64,000 nucleotides of DNA from an uncultured Azohydromonas sp. Its GTDB lineage: Bacteria; Pseudomonadota; Gammaproteobacteria; Burkholderiales; Burkholderiaceae_C. Shown here piece after piece: positions 20,996 to 30,609 of the stretch. The translations under genes were made by a program, and so were the position numbers. The stretch is from assembly GCF_937926365.1 (NCBI RefSeq), contig NZ_CALAOH010000127.1, forward strand, positions 7,886 to 71,885, written 5' to 3'. Under the pieces are notes generated by a model. The model was given only the letters and a program-made list of their open reading frames with translations, did no database searches and was not told the origin of the DNA. Positions within the stretch are counted from its first letter, which is position 1. Every line of letters begins with the position of its first letter.

Positions 20996-21625
20996 TCAGG
21001 CCGAGGCCAGCGCCTGCGGCTGCTGCCGCGCCAACCGCGCCCAGCGGCGCCAGCCCACGGCTGACAGCACGGCGAACAGGGCATAGAGCAGCACCGTCAG
21101 CCACAGGCCCTTGTAGGCGAAGAGGGCGACGCTGGCGATGTTGACCACCACCCAGGTCGGCCAGTTCTGCACGTACTTGCGCCCCAGCAGCCACTGGCCG
21201 GCGAGGCTGGCCACGGTGGTGAAGGCATCGGCGTAGGGCACGTCGGAGTCGGTGACGCTGTCCAGCAGCCAGCCCGCCAGCGGCCAGGCGGCCAGCGTCA
21301 CCAGGCCCAGCCGCAGCAGGCCGCGGCGGTCGAGGTCGCGCACCTGCAGCGCGCGGCCGTCGTCCTGCGTGCCGCGCAGCCACTGCCACCAGCCCCACAG
21401 CGCCGCGGCGATGAAGACGAGCTGCAGCAGTGCCTCGCCGTAGAGACGGCTGCCGGCGAAGAGCAGGGCGTAGAGGGCGCTGCTGGCGATGGCCAGCGGC
21501 CAGGCCAGCGGGTTCACGCGCAGATTGCAGTGCACCATCCACAGCGCCAGCACGAAGGCCAGCAGCTCGGCGCGGCTGACCGCCACGCCCCAGGCCGTGA
21601 ACACGGCGGCTTGCAGCCACTGCAT
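20996..21625 (-). CDS. pnuC: Nicotinamide riboside transporter PnuC
   Basis: PnuC is an inner-membrane facilitator of nicotinamide riboside uptake. The 209-residue protein has about seven hydrophobic segments and the family motifs NLRVNPLAWPLAIASSALYALLF, LYGEALLQLVFIAAALWGWWQW, and the C-terminal QWLLGRKYVQNWPTWVVVNIASVALFAYKGL. It starts six bases after ftsB and is followed by a NadR-like kinase, so uptake and trapping by phosphorylation are coupled in one transcript. Confidence 0.92.
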   Translation of the reverse strand: MQWLQAAVFTAWGVAVSRAELLAFVLALWMVHCNLRVNPLAWPLAIASSALYALLFAGSRLYGEALLQLVFIAAALWGWWQWLRGTQDDGRALQVRDLDRRGLLRLGLVTLAAWPLAGWLLDSVTDSDVPYADAFTTVASLAGQWLLGRKYVQNWPTWVVVNIASVALFAYKGLWLTVLLYALFAVLSAVGWRRWARLARQQPQALASA

Positions 21626-21631
21626 GGCGCT

Positions 21632-21910
21632 TCAGTGCCGCGACGGCGGGATCTGCACCAGGATCTCGTCGGGCTTGACCATGCCCAGCTCGGCGCGGGC
21701 ACGTTCCTCGACCATCTCCAGGCCGTCACGCAGATCGGCCACCTCGTTGGCCATGCGCTGGTTGACTTCGCGCGCCTGCGCGTTTTCCTGCAGCTGGACC
21801 TGCAGCTGCGCGCGCAGCGCCTGCACGTTGCGCACGCCGCCCTTGCTCCACCACAGCTCGTAATGCACCAGCGCCAGCAGCGCCAGCAGCACCAGGGTCA
21901 CCAGTCGCAT
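21632..21910 (-). CDS. ftsB: Cell division protein FtsB
   Basis: FtsB forms the FtsQBL subcomplex that activates septal peptidoglycan synthesis. The 92-residue protein has one N-terminal transmembrane helix (LVTLVLLALLALVHYELWWSKGG) and a leucine-zipper-like coiled coil (QALRAQLQVQLQENAQAREVNQRM), followed by the family segment MVEERARAELGMVKPDEILVQI. The place directly after eno is the usual one in proteobacteria. Confidence 0.93.
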   Translation of the reverse strand: MRLVTLVLLALLALVHYELWWSKGGVRNVQALRAQLQVQLQENAQAREVNQRMANEVADLRDGLEMVEERARAELGMVKPDEILVQIPPSRH

Positions 21911-22031
21911 GGCCTTTGTCGTACTTCAGAGGTCCAGGGCCGCCTCCAGCGCCTTTGTCCCAGGCCCGGCGGGCGGGCTTGGAACGAGGGGTAGGGCGGT
22001 ACTGCTTGGAGGGGCCCGGAGCCTTTCCGGA

Positions 22032-23318
<1,287 letters not shown>

Positions 23319-23421
23319 GGGTCAATCTCTCCGGTAGGGTTGGATTCGAGTCTGCACACGCCCGGCGGGCATGCGGCCGTTGCGTTGACGGCGCTCTGGG
23401 AACAGGCCGAGGACGCCGCCT

Positions 23422-23712
23422 TCAGGCGACGCCTTCGACCAGGATCATGCGCATCACGCCCGCGCCTTCACGCAGGCTGCGCGCATGGGTGTAAGTCTCG
23501 CTGTGGTAGTAGGCCCGCGCCTTCTCGGCGTTCTCGAAGCGCAGCACCACGATGCGCTCGGGCGACCACGGCCCTTCGAGCACTTCGATGGCGCCGCCGC
23601 GCACCAGCACCTCCGCGCCATGCTCCTGCATGGCGCGGGTGCTCCACTCGCGGTAGTTGGCCATCTTCTGCGCGTCGGTGATCTGCACGTCGGCAATGAT
23701 GTAGGCGCTCAT
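23422..23712 (-). CDS. DUF1330 family protein
   Basis: This 96-residue protein belongs to the DUF1330 group of the dimeric alpha-beta barrel fold. Visible motifs are MSAYIIADVQITDAQKMANYR, VRGGAIEVLEGPWSPERIVVLRF, and the C-terminal AYYHSETYTHARSLREG. Function is unknown. It sits 13 bases after kdsA and is cotranscribed with it. The ATG at 23712 is chosen because upstream codons in frame lie inside kdsA. Confidence 0.85.
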   Translation of the reverse strand: MSAYIIADVQITDAQKMANYREWSTRAMQEHGAEVLVRGGAIEVLEGPWSPERIVVLRFENAEKARAYYHSETYTHARSLREGAGVMRMILVEGVA

Positions 23713-23725
23713 CGGGGTCGGGTCC

Positions 23726-24583
23726 TCAGCAGCTGAAGTCGTTTTCGAGCAGGGGCTGCGTCTTGATGACGCGGTCCAGCGCCAGCAGCTGCTCCAGCAG
23801 CGCGCGCATGTGCTTGAGCGGCACGGCGTTGGGGCCGTCCGACAGCGCCTTGGCCGGGTCGGGGTGCGTCTCCATGAACAGCCCCGAGATGCCCACCGCC
23901 ACCGCCGCGCGCGCCAGCACCGGCACGAACTCGCGCTGGCCGCCGCTGCTCGTGCCCTGGCCGCCGGGCAGCTGCACCGAGTGCGTGGCATCGAAGACGA
24001 CCGGGGCGCCCGTCTCGCGCATGATCGCCAGGCTGCGCATGTCGGAGACAAGGTTGTTGTAGCCGAAACTCACGCCGCGCTCGCAGGCCATGAAGGCGTC
24101 ATCGTCCAGGCCCTTCTCGCGCGCGGCGGCGCGGGCCTTGTCAATGACGTTCTTCATGTCGTGGGGCGCGAGGAACTGCCCCTTCTTGATGTTCACCGGC
24201 TTGCCCGACTGCGCCACGGCGCGGATGAAGTCGGTCTGGCGGCACAGGAAGGCCGGCGTCTGCAGCACGTCCACTGCGGCGGCCACGCGCTCGACCTCGG
24301 CCTCGCTGTGCACGTCGGTGATCACGGGCACCTGCAGTTGCGAGCGCACCTTGGCCAGGATCTCCAGGCCCTTGTCCATGCCGGGGCCGCGGAAGCTCGT
24401 GCCGCTGGAGCGGTTGGCCTTGTCGTAGCTGCTCTTGAAGATGAAGGGGATGCCCAGCTCGCTGGTGATCTCCTTGAGCCGCCCGGCCACCTCGGCCTGC
24501 AGCGTCTCGCTCTCGACCACGCAGGGTCCGGCGATGAGAAAGAACGGCTTGTCGAGGCCAACCTCGAATCCGCACAGCTTCAT
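23726..24583 (-). CDS. kdsA: 3-deoxy-8-phosphooctulonate synthase
   Basis: KdsA condenses phosphoenolpyruvate with arabinose 5-phosphate to make Kdo 8-phosphate for lipopolysaccharide. The 285-residue protein has FFLIAGPCVVESE, FKSSYDKANRSS, the PEP-binding KPVNIKKGQFLAPHDM, and the C-terminal GLFMETHPDPAKALSDGPNA. It begins 12 bases after pyrG. The ATG at 24583 (MKLCGFEVGLDKPFF) is the family start. Confidence 0.96.
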   Translation of the reverse strand: MKLCGFEVGLDKPFFLIAGPCVVESETLQAEVAGRLKEITSELGIPFIFKSSYDKANRSSGTSFRGPGMDKGLEILAKVRSQLQVPVITDVHSEAEVERVAAAVDVLQTPAFLCRQTDFIRAVAQSGKPVNIKKGQFLAPHDMKNVIDKARAAAREKGLDDDAFMACERGVSFGYNNLVSDMRSLAIMRETGAPVVFDATHSVQLPGGQGTSSGGQREFVPVLARAAVAVGISGLFMETHPDPAKALSDGPNAVPLKHMRALLEQLLALDRVIKTQPLLENDFSC

Positions 24584-24594
24584 GCGGGTCTCCT

Positions 24595-26253
24595 TCAGCG
24601 CTGGGGCTGCTTGCTCGCGTGGTGGTCCAGCGCGGCCTTGACGTAGCTGATGAACAGCGGGTGGCCGTCCCAGGGCGTGCTCTTGAACTCGGGGTGGAAC
24701 TGCACGCCGACGAACCACGGGTGCACTTCCTGCGGCAGCTCGACCATCTCGGTGAGCTTCTCGCGCTGCGTGATGGCCGAGATGACCAGCCCGGCCCGCT
24801 GCAGCTTGTCGAGGTAGTGCTCGTTGGCCTCGTAACGGTGGCGGTGCCGCTCCGTGACCACGTCGCCGTAGATGCGGTGCGCGATGGTGCCGGGCTTGAC
24901 GTCCGAGCTCTGCGCCCCGAGGCGCATGGTGCCGCCCAGGTCCGAGCCGGCATGGCGCTTCTGGATCGTGCCGTCGGCATCCTGCCACTCGTCGATGAGC
25001 GCGATCACCGGGTGCGGCGTGTTGGGGTCGAACTCGGTGCTGTTGGCACCGGCCAGGCCCGCCAGGTGGCGCGCGACCTCGATGGTGGCCACCTGCATGC
25101 CCAGACAGATGCCCAGGTACGGAATCTTGTGCTCGCGGGCGTACTGGGCCGCCAGGATCTTGCCCTCCACGCCGCGCTTGCCGAAGCCGCCGGGCACCAG
25201 GATGGCATCGAACTGCGCCAGGCTGTCGATGTTCTCCGGCGACAGCTGCTCGGAATCCACGTACTCGATGTTCACGCGCGCGTGGTTGTGGATGCCCGCG
25301 TGGCGCAGTGCCTCGTTGAGCGACTTGTACGAGTCCGACAGGTCGGTGTACTTGCCGCACATGGCGATGGTGACCTGGTGCCTCGGGTTCGCCACCTCGT
25401 ACACCAGCTTGTCCCACTGGCGCAGGTCGGCCGGGCGCGTGAGCAACTGCAGCTTCATGCAGATGAGCTCATCGAGCCCCTGCTCGTGCAGCATGCGCGG
25501 CACCTTGTAGATGGTGTCCACGTCCCACATCGAGATCACGCCGGCTTCCTGCACGTTCGTGAACAGCGAGATCTTGTCGCGCTCGTCGTCGGGGATGCGG
25601 CGGTCGGCGCGGCACAGCAGCGCGTCGGGCTGGATGCCGATCTCGCGCAGCTTCTGCACCGTGTGCTGCGTGGGCTTGGTCTTGAGCTCGCCCGCGGCAC
25701 CGATCCACGGCACGTAGGTGAGATGGACGAAGGCGGTGTTGGCCGGACCCATGCGCAGGCTCATCTGGCGCGTGGCTTCCAGGAAGGGCAGCGACTCGAT
25801 GTCGCCCACCGTGCCGCCGATCTCCACGATCGCCACGTCCACCGCGTCAGCGGTGCCGAAGCCCGCGCCGCGCTTGATGAAATCCTGGATCTCGTTGGTG
25901 ATGTGCGGAATCACCTGCACCGTCTTGCCCAGATAGTCGCCGCGGCGCTCCTTTTCGAGCACGGACTTGTAGATCTGGCCGGTGGTGAAGTTGTTGCTGC
26001 GCTTCATCCGCGTGGTGATGAAGCGCTCGTAGTGGCCCAGGTCCAGGTCGGTCTCGGCACCATCTTCGGTGACGAATACTTCGCCGTGCTGGAAGGGCGA
26101 CATCGTGCCGGGATCGACGTTGATGTAGGGGTCCAGCTTGATGAGGGTGACCTTGAGGCCGCGCGATTCGAGGATCGCGGCCAGGGACGCCGACGCGATG
26201 CCCTTGCCCAGCGAGGACACCACACCGCCGGTGACGAAGACGAACTTGGTCAT
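24595..26253 (-). CDS. pyrG: CTP synthase
   Basis: PyrG makes CTP from UTP with glutamine as the nitrogen donor. The 552-residue protein has the amidoligase domain (VTGGVVSSLGKGIASASLA, IKLDPYINVDPGTMSPFQHGE) and a C-terminal class I glutamine amidotransferase domain with nucleophile cysteine in LGICLGMQVA and the HPEF motif in GVQFHPEFKSTP. It heads the run pyrG-kdsA-DUF1330-eno-ftsB. The start at 26253 (MTKFVFVTGG) is standard. Confidence 0.97.
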   Translation of the reverse strand: MTKFVFVTGGVVSSLGKGIASASLAAILESRGLKVTLIKLDPYINVDPGTMSPFQHGEVFVTEDGAETDLDLGHYERFITTRMKRSNNFTTGQIYKSVLEKERRGDYLGKTVQVIPHITNEIQDFIKRGAGFGTADAVDVAIVEIGGTVGDIESLPFLEATRQMSLRMGPANTAFVHLTYVPWIGAAGELKTKPTQHTVQKLREIGIQPDALLCRADRRIPDDERDKISLFTNVQEAGVISMWDVDTIYKVPRMLHEQGLDELICMKLQLLTRPADLRQWDKLVYEVANPRHQVTIAMCGKYTDLSDSYKSLNEALRHAGIHNHARVNIEYVDSEQLSPENIDSLAQFDAILVPGGFGKRGVEGKILAAQYAREHKIPYLGICLGMQVATIEVARHLAGLAGANSTEFDPNTPHPVIALIDEWQDADGTIQKRHAGSDLGGTMRLGAQSSDVKPGTIAHRIYGDVVTERHRHRYEANEHYLDKLQRAGLVISAITQREKLTEMVELPQEVHPWFVGVQFHPEFKSTPWDGHPLFISYVKAALDHHASKQPQR

Positions 26254-26353
26254 GGAGCGCGCATCCGCTTTGCAGGGCCCGGGGGTCGGGCGCACGGATG
26301 CCTTGGTGGTAAAGCGCGATTATACGGGCCGCCTCTGGCGCCCCCCTGGCGCC

Positions 26354-27163
26354 CTAGGGCATGTCGGCCAGCAGCTCCAGCACCAGCGCCGCGGCGGCTT
26401 CGGGGCTTTCCATGGGGTAGAGGTGCGTGCCTTCGATCCAGCGAAAGCGCGCGCCGGCCAGGCGCTGCGCCAGCGCGGTACCACCTTGGCGCATCTCCTC
26501 GGAGCGCGTGCCGGCGACGAAACCCACCGGGCAGGCCACGGGATGGCGGCGCAGCGTGCGTGCCAGGTCGTGCGGCAGGGTGTCGTAGATGCGCGTCTCG
26601 ACCTCGGGCTCGAAGGCCAGTCGCACCCGGCCCTCGCGCTCCTCGAAGCCGGCGCGCAGGTAGTCGTCGAGCACGCGCGGGTCCCAGCCGGCGAACACCG
26701 GCTTGCCGCTGAAATGCTGCCGCACCGCCTCGTGCGAGGGCCATTCGCGCCGGCGCCGGCGCGAGACGCGCCCGGGCGAGACGCGCTGCATCAGCCCCGT
26801 GACCTTGGCCAGGTGCACGACCTGCGCGCGCCAGCCGGCGAAGATGGGCGAATCCAGCGCCACCACGCCGCGCGCGAGCTGCGGACGGCGCGAGGCGGTC
26901 TTGAGGCACAGCAGTCCGCCCAGCGAGTGCCCCACCAGGAACACCGGCGCCGTGGCGTGGCGCTCGACGAAAAACGCCAGCTCGTCGCGCAGCCGCCCCC
27001 AGCCATCCCCCACCGGGAAGCGCGGGTCGTGGCCAAAGCGCCGCGGCGCCAGCACCTCGTAGCCCGCGGCGCGCCAGACCTCGAACAGCCGCGCGTAGGT
27101 GCCGGCCGGAAAACCGTTGCCGTGGGCGAAGACGATGCAGCGCGGCGCCGCCGCCGCGCTCAT
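26354..27163 (-). CDS. Alpha/beta hydrolase
   Basis: This 269-residue protein has the alpha/beta-hydrolase fold. The oxyanion region is FAHGNGFPAGTY, the nucleophile serine is in VGHSLGGLL, and the likely histidine is in GTHLYPMESPE near the C-terminus. The substrate is unknown. Its ATG overlaps the stop of the Anbu gene as ATGA, so it is the third member of the mutS-Anbu-hydrolase operon. Confidence 0.85.
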   Translation of the reverse strand: MSAAAAPRCIVFAHGNGFPAGTYARLFEVWRAAGYEVLAPRRFGHDPRFPVGDGWGRLRDELAFFVERHATAPVFLVGHSLGGLLCLKTASRRPQLARGVVALDSPIFAGWRAQVVHLAKVTGLMQRVSPGRVSRRRRREWPSHEAVRQHFSGKPVFAGWDPRVLDDYLRAGFEEREGRVRLAFEPEVETRIYDTLPHDLARTLRRHPVACPVGFVAGTRSEEMRQGGTALAQRLAGARFRWIEGTHLYPMESPEAAAALVLELLADMP

Positions 27164-27993
27164 CCCGCGGCCAGGCGCGTCTCGGGACCGATGATCTTGG
27201 TCAGCGGCTCGTAGCGCTCGGAGCTCGCCAGCAGCGGGTGGGCGCTGTCGCCGCCGTCCCAGCGCGGGTTGTCCATGCTGTCGAACACCTCGCGCAGCCG
27301 CTGGCCCCAGGTGCCGCGCACCATCTGGAAGTACGGGTTGAACTCGTCGATGCAGATCATGCGGTCGGCGCGCAGCTCGCCCGCGCGGTAGACCAGCAGG
27401 TCCAGCGGCAGCCCCACCGAGAGGTTGGACTTGAGCGTGGAGTCCATGGACACCAGCGCGCACTTGGCGGCCTGGTCCAGCGAGGTGCGCGGGTTGATGA
27501 GGCGGTCCAGCACCGGCTTGCCGTACTTGCTCTCGCCGATCTGGAAGTAGGGCGTCTCGCGCGTGGCCTCGATGAAGTTGCCCTCGGAATAGACCAGGAA
27601 CATGCGCATCGGCTCGCGCCCGATCTGGCCGCCGAAGATCAGCGAGGTGTTGAACTCGATGCCGTGCCGCTTGAGCGCATGCCCGTCCTGCTCGTAGACG
27701 CGGCGCACCGCGGCGCTGAGCACCCGCACCGCGTCGAACATGCTGCGCGCGTTCCAGATCGTGATCGGTGGCTCGCCATGGCCGCCGTCGATGCGCTCCA
27801 CCTGCAGCAGCTCCCGTACCGACTGCGAGATGCTGAGGTTGCCCGCCGACAGCAGCGTCATGAAGCGGTCGCCCGGGCGCTCGTACACCATCATCTTGCG
27901 GAAGGTGCTGATCTGGTCCATGCCCGCGTTGGTGCGCGAGTCGGACAGGAAGACGAGACCGGCGTCGAGCCGGATGCCAAGACAGTAGGTCAT
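27160..27993 (-). CDS. Proteasome-type protease Anbu
   Basis: This 277-residue protein is of the bacterial proteasome-homologue group called Anbu. After removal of the initiator methionine, Thr2 would be the N-terminal nucleophile (MTYCLGIRLDAGLVFLSDSRTNAG), followed by the ISTFRKM segment typical of the group. Later conserved parts are LIFGGQIG, SMDSTLKSNLSVGLPLDLLVY and the C-terminal TRGTWGQRLREVF-like region. Anbu assembles into open rings and its physiological substrate is uncertain. It overlaps both mutS upstream and the hydrolase downstream by ATGA. The gene companions often found with Anbu (alpha-E, ATP-grasp, transglutaminase) are not here. Confidence 0.85.
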   Translation of the reverse strand: MTYCLGIRLDAGLVFLSDSRTNAGMDQISTFRKMMVYERPGDRFMTLLSAGNLSISQSVRELLQVERIDGGHGEPPITIWNARSMFDAVRVLSAAVRRVYEQDGHALKRHGIEFNTSLIFGGQIGREPMRMFLVYSEGNFIEATRETPYFQIGESKYGKPVLDRLINPRTSLDQAAKCALVSMDSTLKSNLSVGLPLDLLVYRAGELRADRMICIDEFNPYFQMVRGTWGQRLREVFDSMDNPRWDGGDSAHPLLASSERYEPLTKIIGPETRLAAG

Positions 27994-30593
27994 GTGGCCT
28001 CCGCAAGGAGAGTTTTGAGGCGGTACAGCGCGTCCAGCGCTTCGCGCGGGGTGAGCGTGTCGGGGTCGATGGCCGCCAGCGCCTCCTCCAGCGCCGAGGG
28101 CTCGCGCACCGGGTCGGGCTCGGGGTCGGGCAGCGCGGGCGGCACGGCGAACAGGTCCACCTGCGTCTGGCCGCTGCGCTGCTGGGCTTCCAGCGCCTCC
28201 AGCGTCGCGCGCGCCTGGCGGATCAGCGAGGCCGGCATGCCCGCCAGCCGCGCCACCTGCACGCCGTAGCTGCGGCTGGCCGGGCCGCTCTGGATCTCGT
28301 GCAGGAAGACGATGTCGTGCCCGCTGCCCTCCACGGCGCTGACGTGCACGTTGATCGCCTGCGGGTGCTTCTCCGGGAAGGCCGTGAGCTCGAAGTAGTG
28401 CGTGGCGAACAGCGTGAAGGCGCGGTTGCGGTCGTGCAGGTGGCTGGCGATGGCGCCGGCCAGCGCCAGGCCGTCGAAGGTGGAGGTGCCGCGCCCGATC
28501 TCGTCCATCAGCACCAGGCTGTGCTCGGTGGCGCTGTGCACGATGGCCGCGGCCTCCGTCATCTCCAGCATGAAGGTGGACTGCGCGTTGGCCAGATCGT
28601 CTGCGGCGCCGATGCGGGTGTGGATGGCGTCCATCGGCCCCAGCCGGCAGCTCTTGGCCGGCACGTAGGAGCCCATGGCCGCCAGCAGCGCGATCAGCGC
28701 CACCTGGCGCATGTAGGTGCTCTTGCCGCCCATGTTCGGGCCGGTGATCACGAGCATGCGCGTGCGCGCATCGAGCCGGCAGTTGTTGGCGATGAAGGTG
28801 CCGCCGCCGCTCTCGGCCAGCCGCGCCTCCACCACCGGGTGGCGCCCGGCCTCGATGTCGATGCACGGTTGCGGCACGAACTGCGGCCGGCACCAGTTGA
28901 GCGTCGCGGCGCGCTCGGCCAGCGTGGAGAGCACGTCCAGCGCCGCCAGCGCGCGCGCCAGCTCCAGCAGCACCGGCAGGTGGGGCTGCAACTGGTCCAG
29001 CAGCTGCTCGTACAGCCACTTCTCCCGCGCCAGGGCCCGCTCCTGCGCCGACAAGGCCTTGTCTTCGAAAGCCTTCAGCTCCGGCGTGATGAAGCGCTCG
29101 GCGTTCTTGAGCGTCTGGCGGCGGCGGTAGTCGTCGGGCACGCGGCCGAGCTGGCCGGTGGTGACCTCGATGTAGAAGCCGTGCACCTTGTTGTACTGGA
29201 CGCGCAGGTTGGAGATGCCGGTGCGCTCGCGCTCCCGGGTTTCCAGCGCCAGCAGGAAGGCGTCGCAGTGCTCGTTGATGCCGCGCAGCTCGTCCAGGTC
29301 AGGGTCCAGCCCCGGGGCGATCACGCCGCCGTCGCGCAGCAGCGCCGCGGGCTCGGCCAGCAGCGAGCGCTGCAGCAGCGCGGCGATCTCCGGCGAGGGC
29401 TGCAGCGAGGCCTTGAGCATCAGCAGCAGCGGCGCGCCTTCGGGCACCGTGGCTTCCAGCGTGGGCAGCGCCAGCAGCGTCTCGCGCAGACCCGCGAGCT
29501 CGCGCGGGCGCACCTGGCGCAGCGCGATGCGCGAGGCGATGCGCTCCACGTCGCTGATGTGGCGCAGCCGCTCGCGCAGCGGCTCGTAGCCCTGCGTGTG
29601 CAGCTGCGCGATGGCCTCGTGCCGCGCCTTGGCCGCGTCGCGGGCGCGCGCCGGCTGTGTCAGCCACTGGCGCAGCAGCCGGCTGCCCATGCCGCTGCGG
29701 CAGCCGTCGAGCAGCGACAGCAGGGTGGGGCCGTCCTCGCCGCGCAGCGTCTGCACCAGTTCCAGGTTGCGCTGCGTCGCGGGCGGCAGGTCCAGCAGCT
29801 CGTCGGCGCGCTCCACGCGCAGCGTGGCCACGTGCGACAGCGCCTGCCCCTGCGTGTGCTCGGCGTAGGCCAGCAGCGCCGAGGCCGCGGCATGGGCCAC
29901 GGTCAGCGCCTGGGCGTGGAAGGCCTGCAGGCTCTGCACCTGCAGCTGCGTGCACAGCTTGCGCAATCCGCCGGCGGCGTCGAACTGCCAGGCCGGGCGC
30001 CGGGTGAGCGCCGCGCCGCTGGCGGCCAGCGCCGGCGCGGGATCGCCCGCATCGGCGTACAGCAGCTCCGCCGGCGCCAGCCTTGCGAGCCAGCCCGGCA
30101 GCTCGCGCTCGCTGCACTCGGTCAGGCCCAGCTGCGCGCTGGACAGGCCCAGCCACGCCAGGCCCCAGAGATTGCCCTTGCGGTGCGCGGCCAGCAGCAG
30201 CGTGTCCTGGCGCTCGTTGAGCAGTTCGGTGTCGGTGACGGTGCCGGGCGTGACCACCCGCACCACCTTGCGCTCCACCGGGCCCTTGGCGTTGACGTCG
30301 CCCACCTGCTCGGCGATGGCCACGGCCTCGCCCAGCCGGATGAGCTTGCCGAGGTAGGTCTCCAGCGCGTGCACGGGCACGCCGGCCATCAGCACGGGCT
30401 CGCCGTTGCTCTGGCCGCGGCTGGTGAGCGTGACGTCCAGCAGCCGGTTGGCGCGGCGGGCGTCCTCGTAGAACAGCTCGTAGAAGTCCCCCATGCGGAA
30501 GAGCACGAGGGCGTCCGGGAACTCCGCCTTGATGCGGAGGTATTGCTGCATCACCGGCGTGTGGCCGGCCAGCGCCTTCTCGTCCAGGGCCAT
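27990..30593 (-). CDS. mutS: DNA mismatch repair protein MutS
   Basis: MutS recognises mismatches and recruits MutL. The 867-residue protein has the mismatch-reading Phe37-x-Glu39 (MGDFYELFYEDA) in domain I, connector and lever regions, and the C-terminal ATPase with Walker A around Lys624 (GPNMGGKSTYMRQ), Walker B LVLMDEIGRGTSTFDG, and the H-loop FATHYFEL. The C-terminal helix-turn-helix segment RLAGMPASLIRQARATLEALE is complete. It starts 16 bases after suhB and is coupled to Anbu by ATGA. Confidence 0.97.
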   Translation of the reverse strand: MALDEKALAGHTPVMQQYLRIKAEFPDALVLFRMGDFYELFYEDARRANRLLDVTLTSRGQSNGEPVLMAGVPVHALETYLGKLIRLGEAVAIAEQVGDVNAKGPVERKVVRVVTPGTVTDTELLNERQDTLLLAAHRKGNLWGLAWLGLSSAQLGLTECSERELPGWLARLAPAELLYADAGDPAPALAASGAALTRRPAWQFDAAGGLRKLCTQLQVQSLQAFHAQALTVAHAAASALLAYAEHTQGQALSHVATLRVERADELLDLPPATQRNLELVQTLRGEDGPTLLSLLDGCRSGMGSRLLRQWLTQPARARDAAKARHEAIAQLHTQGYEPLRERLRHISDVERIASRIALRQVRPRELAGLRETLLALPTLEATVPEGAPLLLMLKASLQPSPEIAALLQRSLLAEPAALLRDGGVIAPGLDPDLDELRGINEHCDAFLLALETRERERTGISNLRVQYNKVHGFYIEVTTGQLGRVPDDYRRRQTLKNAERFITPELKAFEDKALSAQERALAREKWLYEQLLDQLQPHLPVLLELARALAALDVLSTLAERAATLNWCRPQFVPQPCIDIEAGRHPVVEARLAESGGGTFIANNCRLDARTRMLVITGPNMGGKSTYMRQVALIALLAAMGSYVPAKSCRLGPMDAIHTRIGAADDLANAQSTFMLEMTEAAAIVHSATEHSLVLMDEIGRGTSTFDGLALAGAIASHLHDRNRAFTLFATHYFELTAFPEKHPQAINVHVSAVEGSGHDIVFLHEIQSGPASRSYGVQVARLAGMPASLIRQARATLEALEAQQRSGQTQVDLFAVPPALPDPEPDPVREPSALEEALAAIDPDTLTPREALDALYRLKTLLAEAT

Positions 30594-30609
30594 GGGCGAC
30601 GAAACCTTC

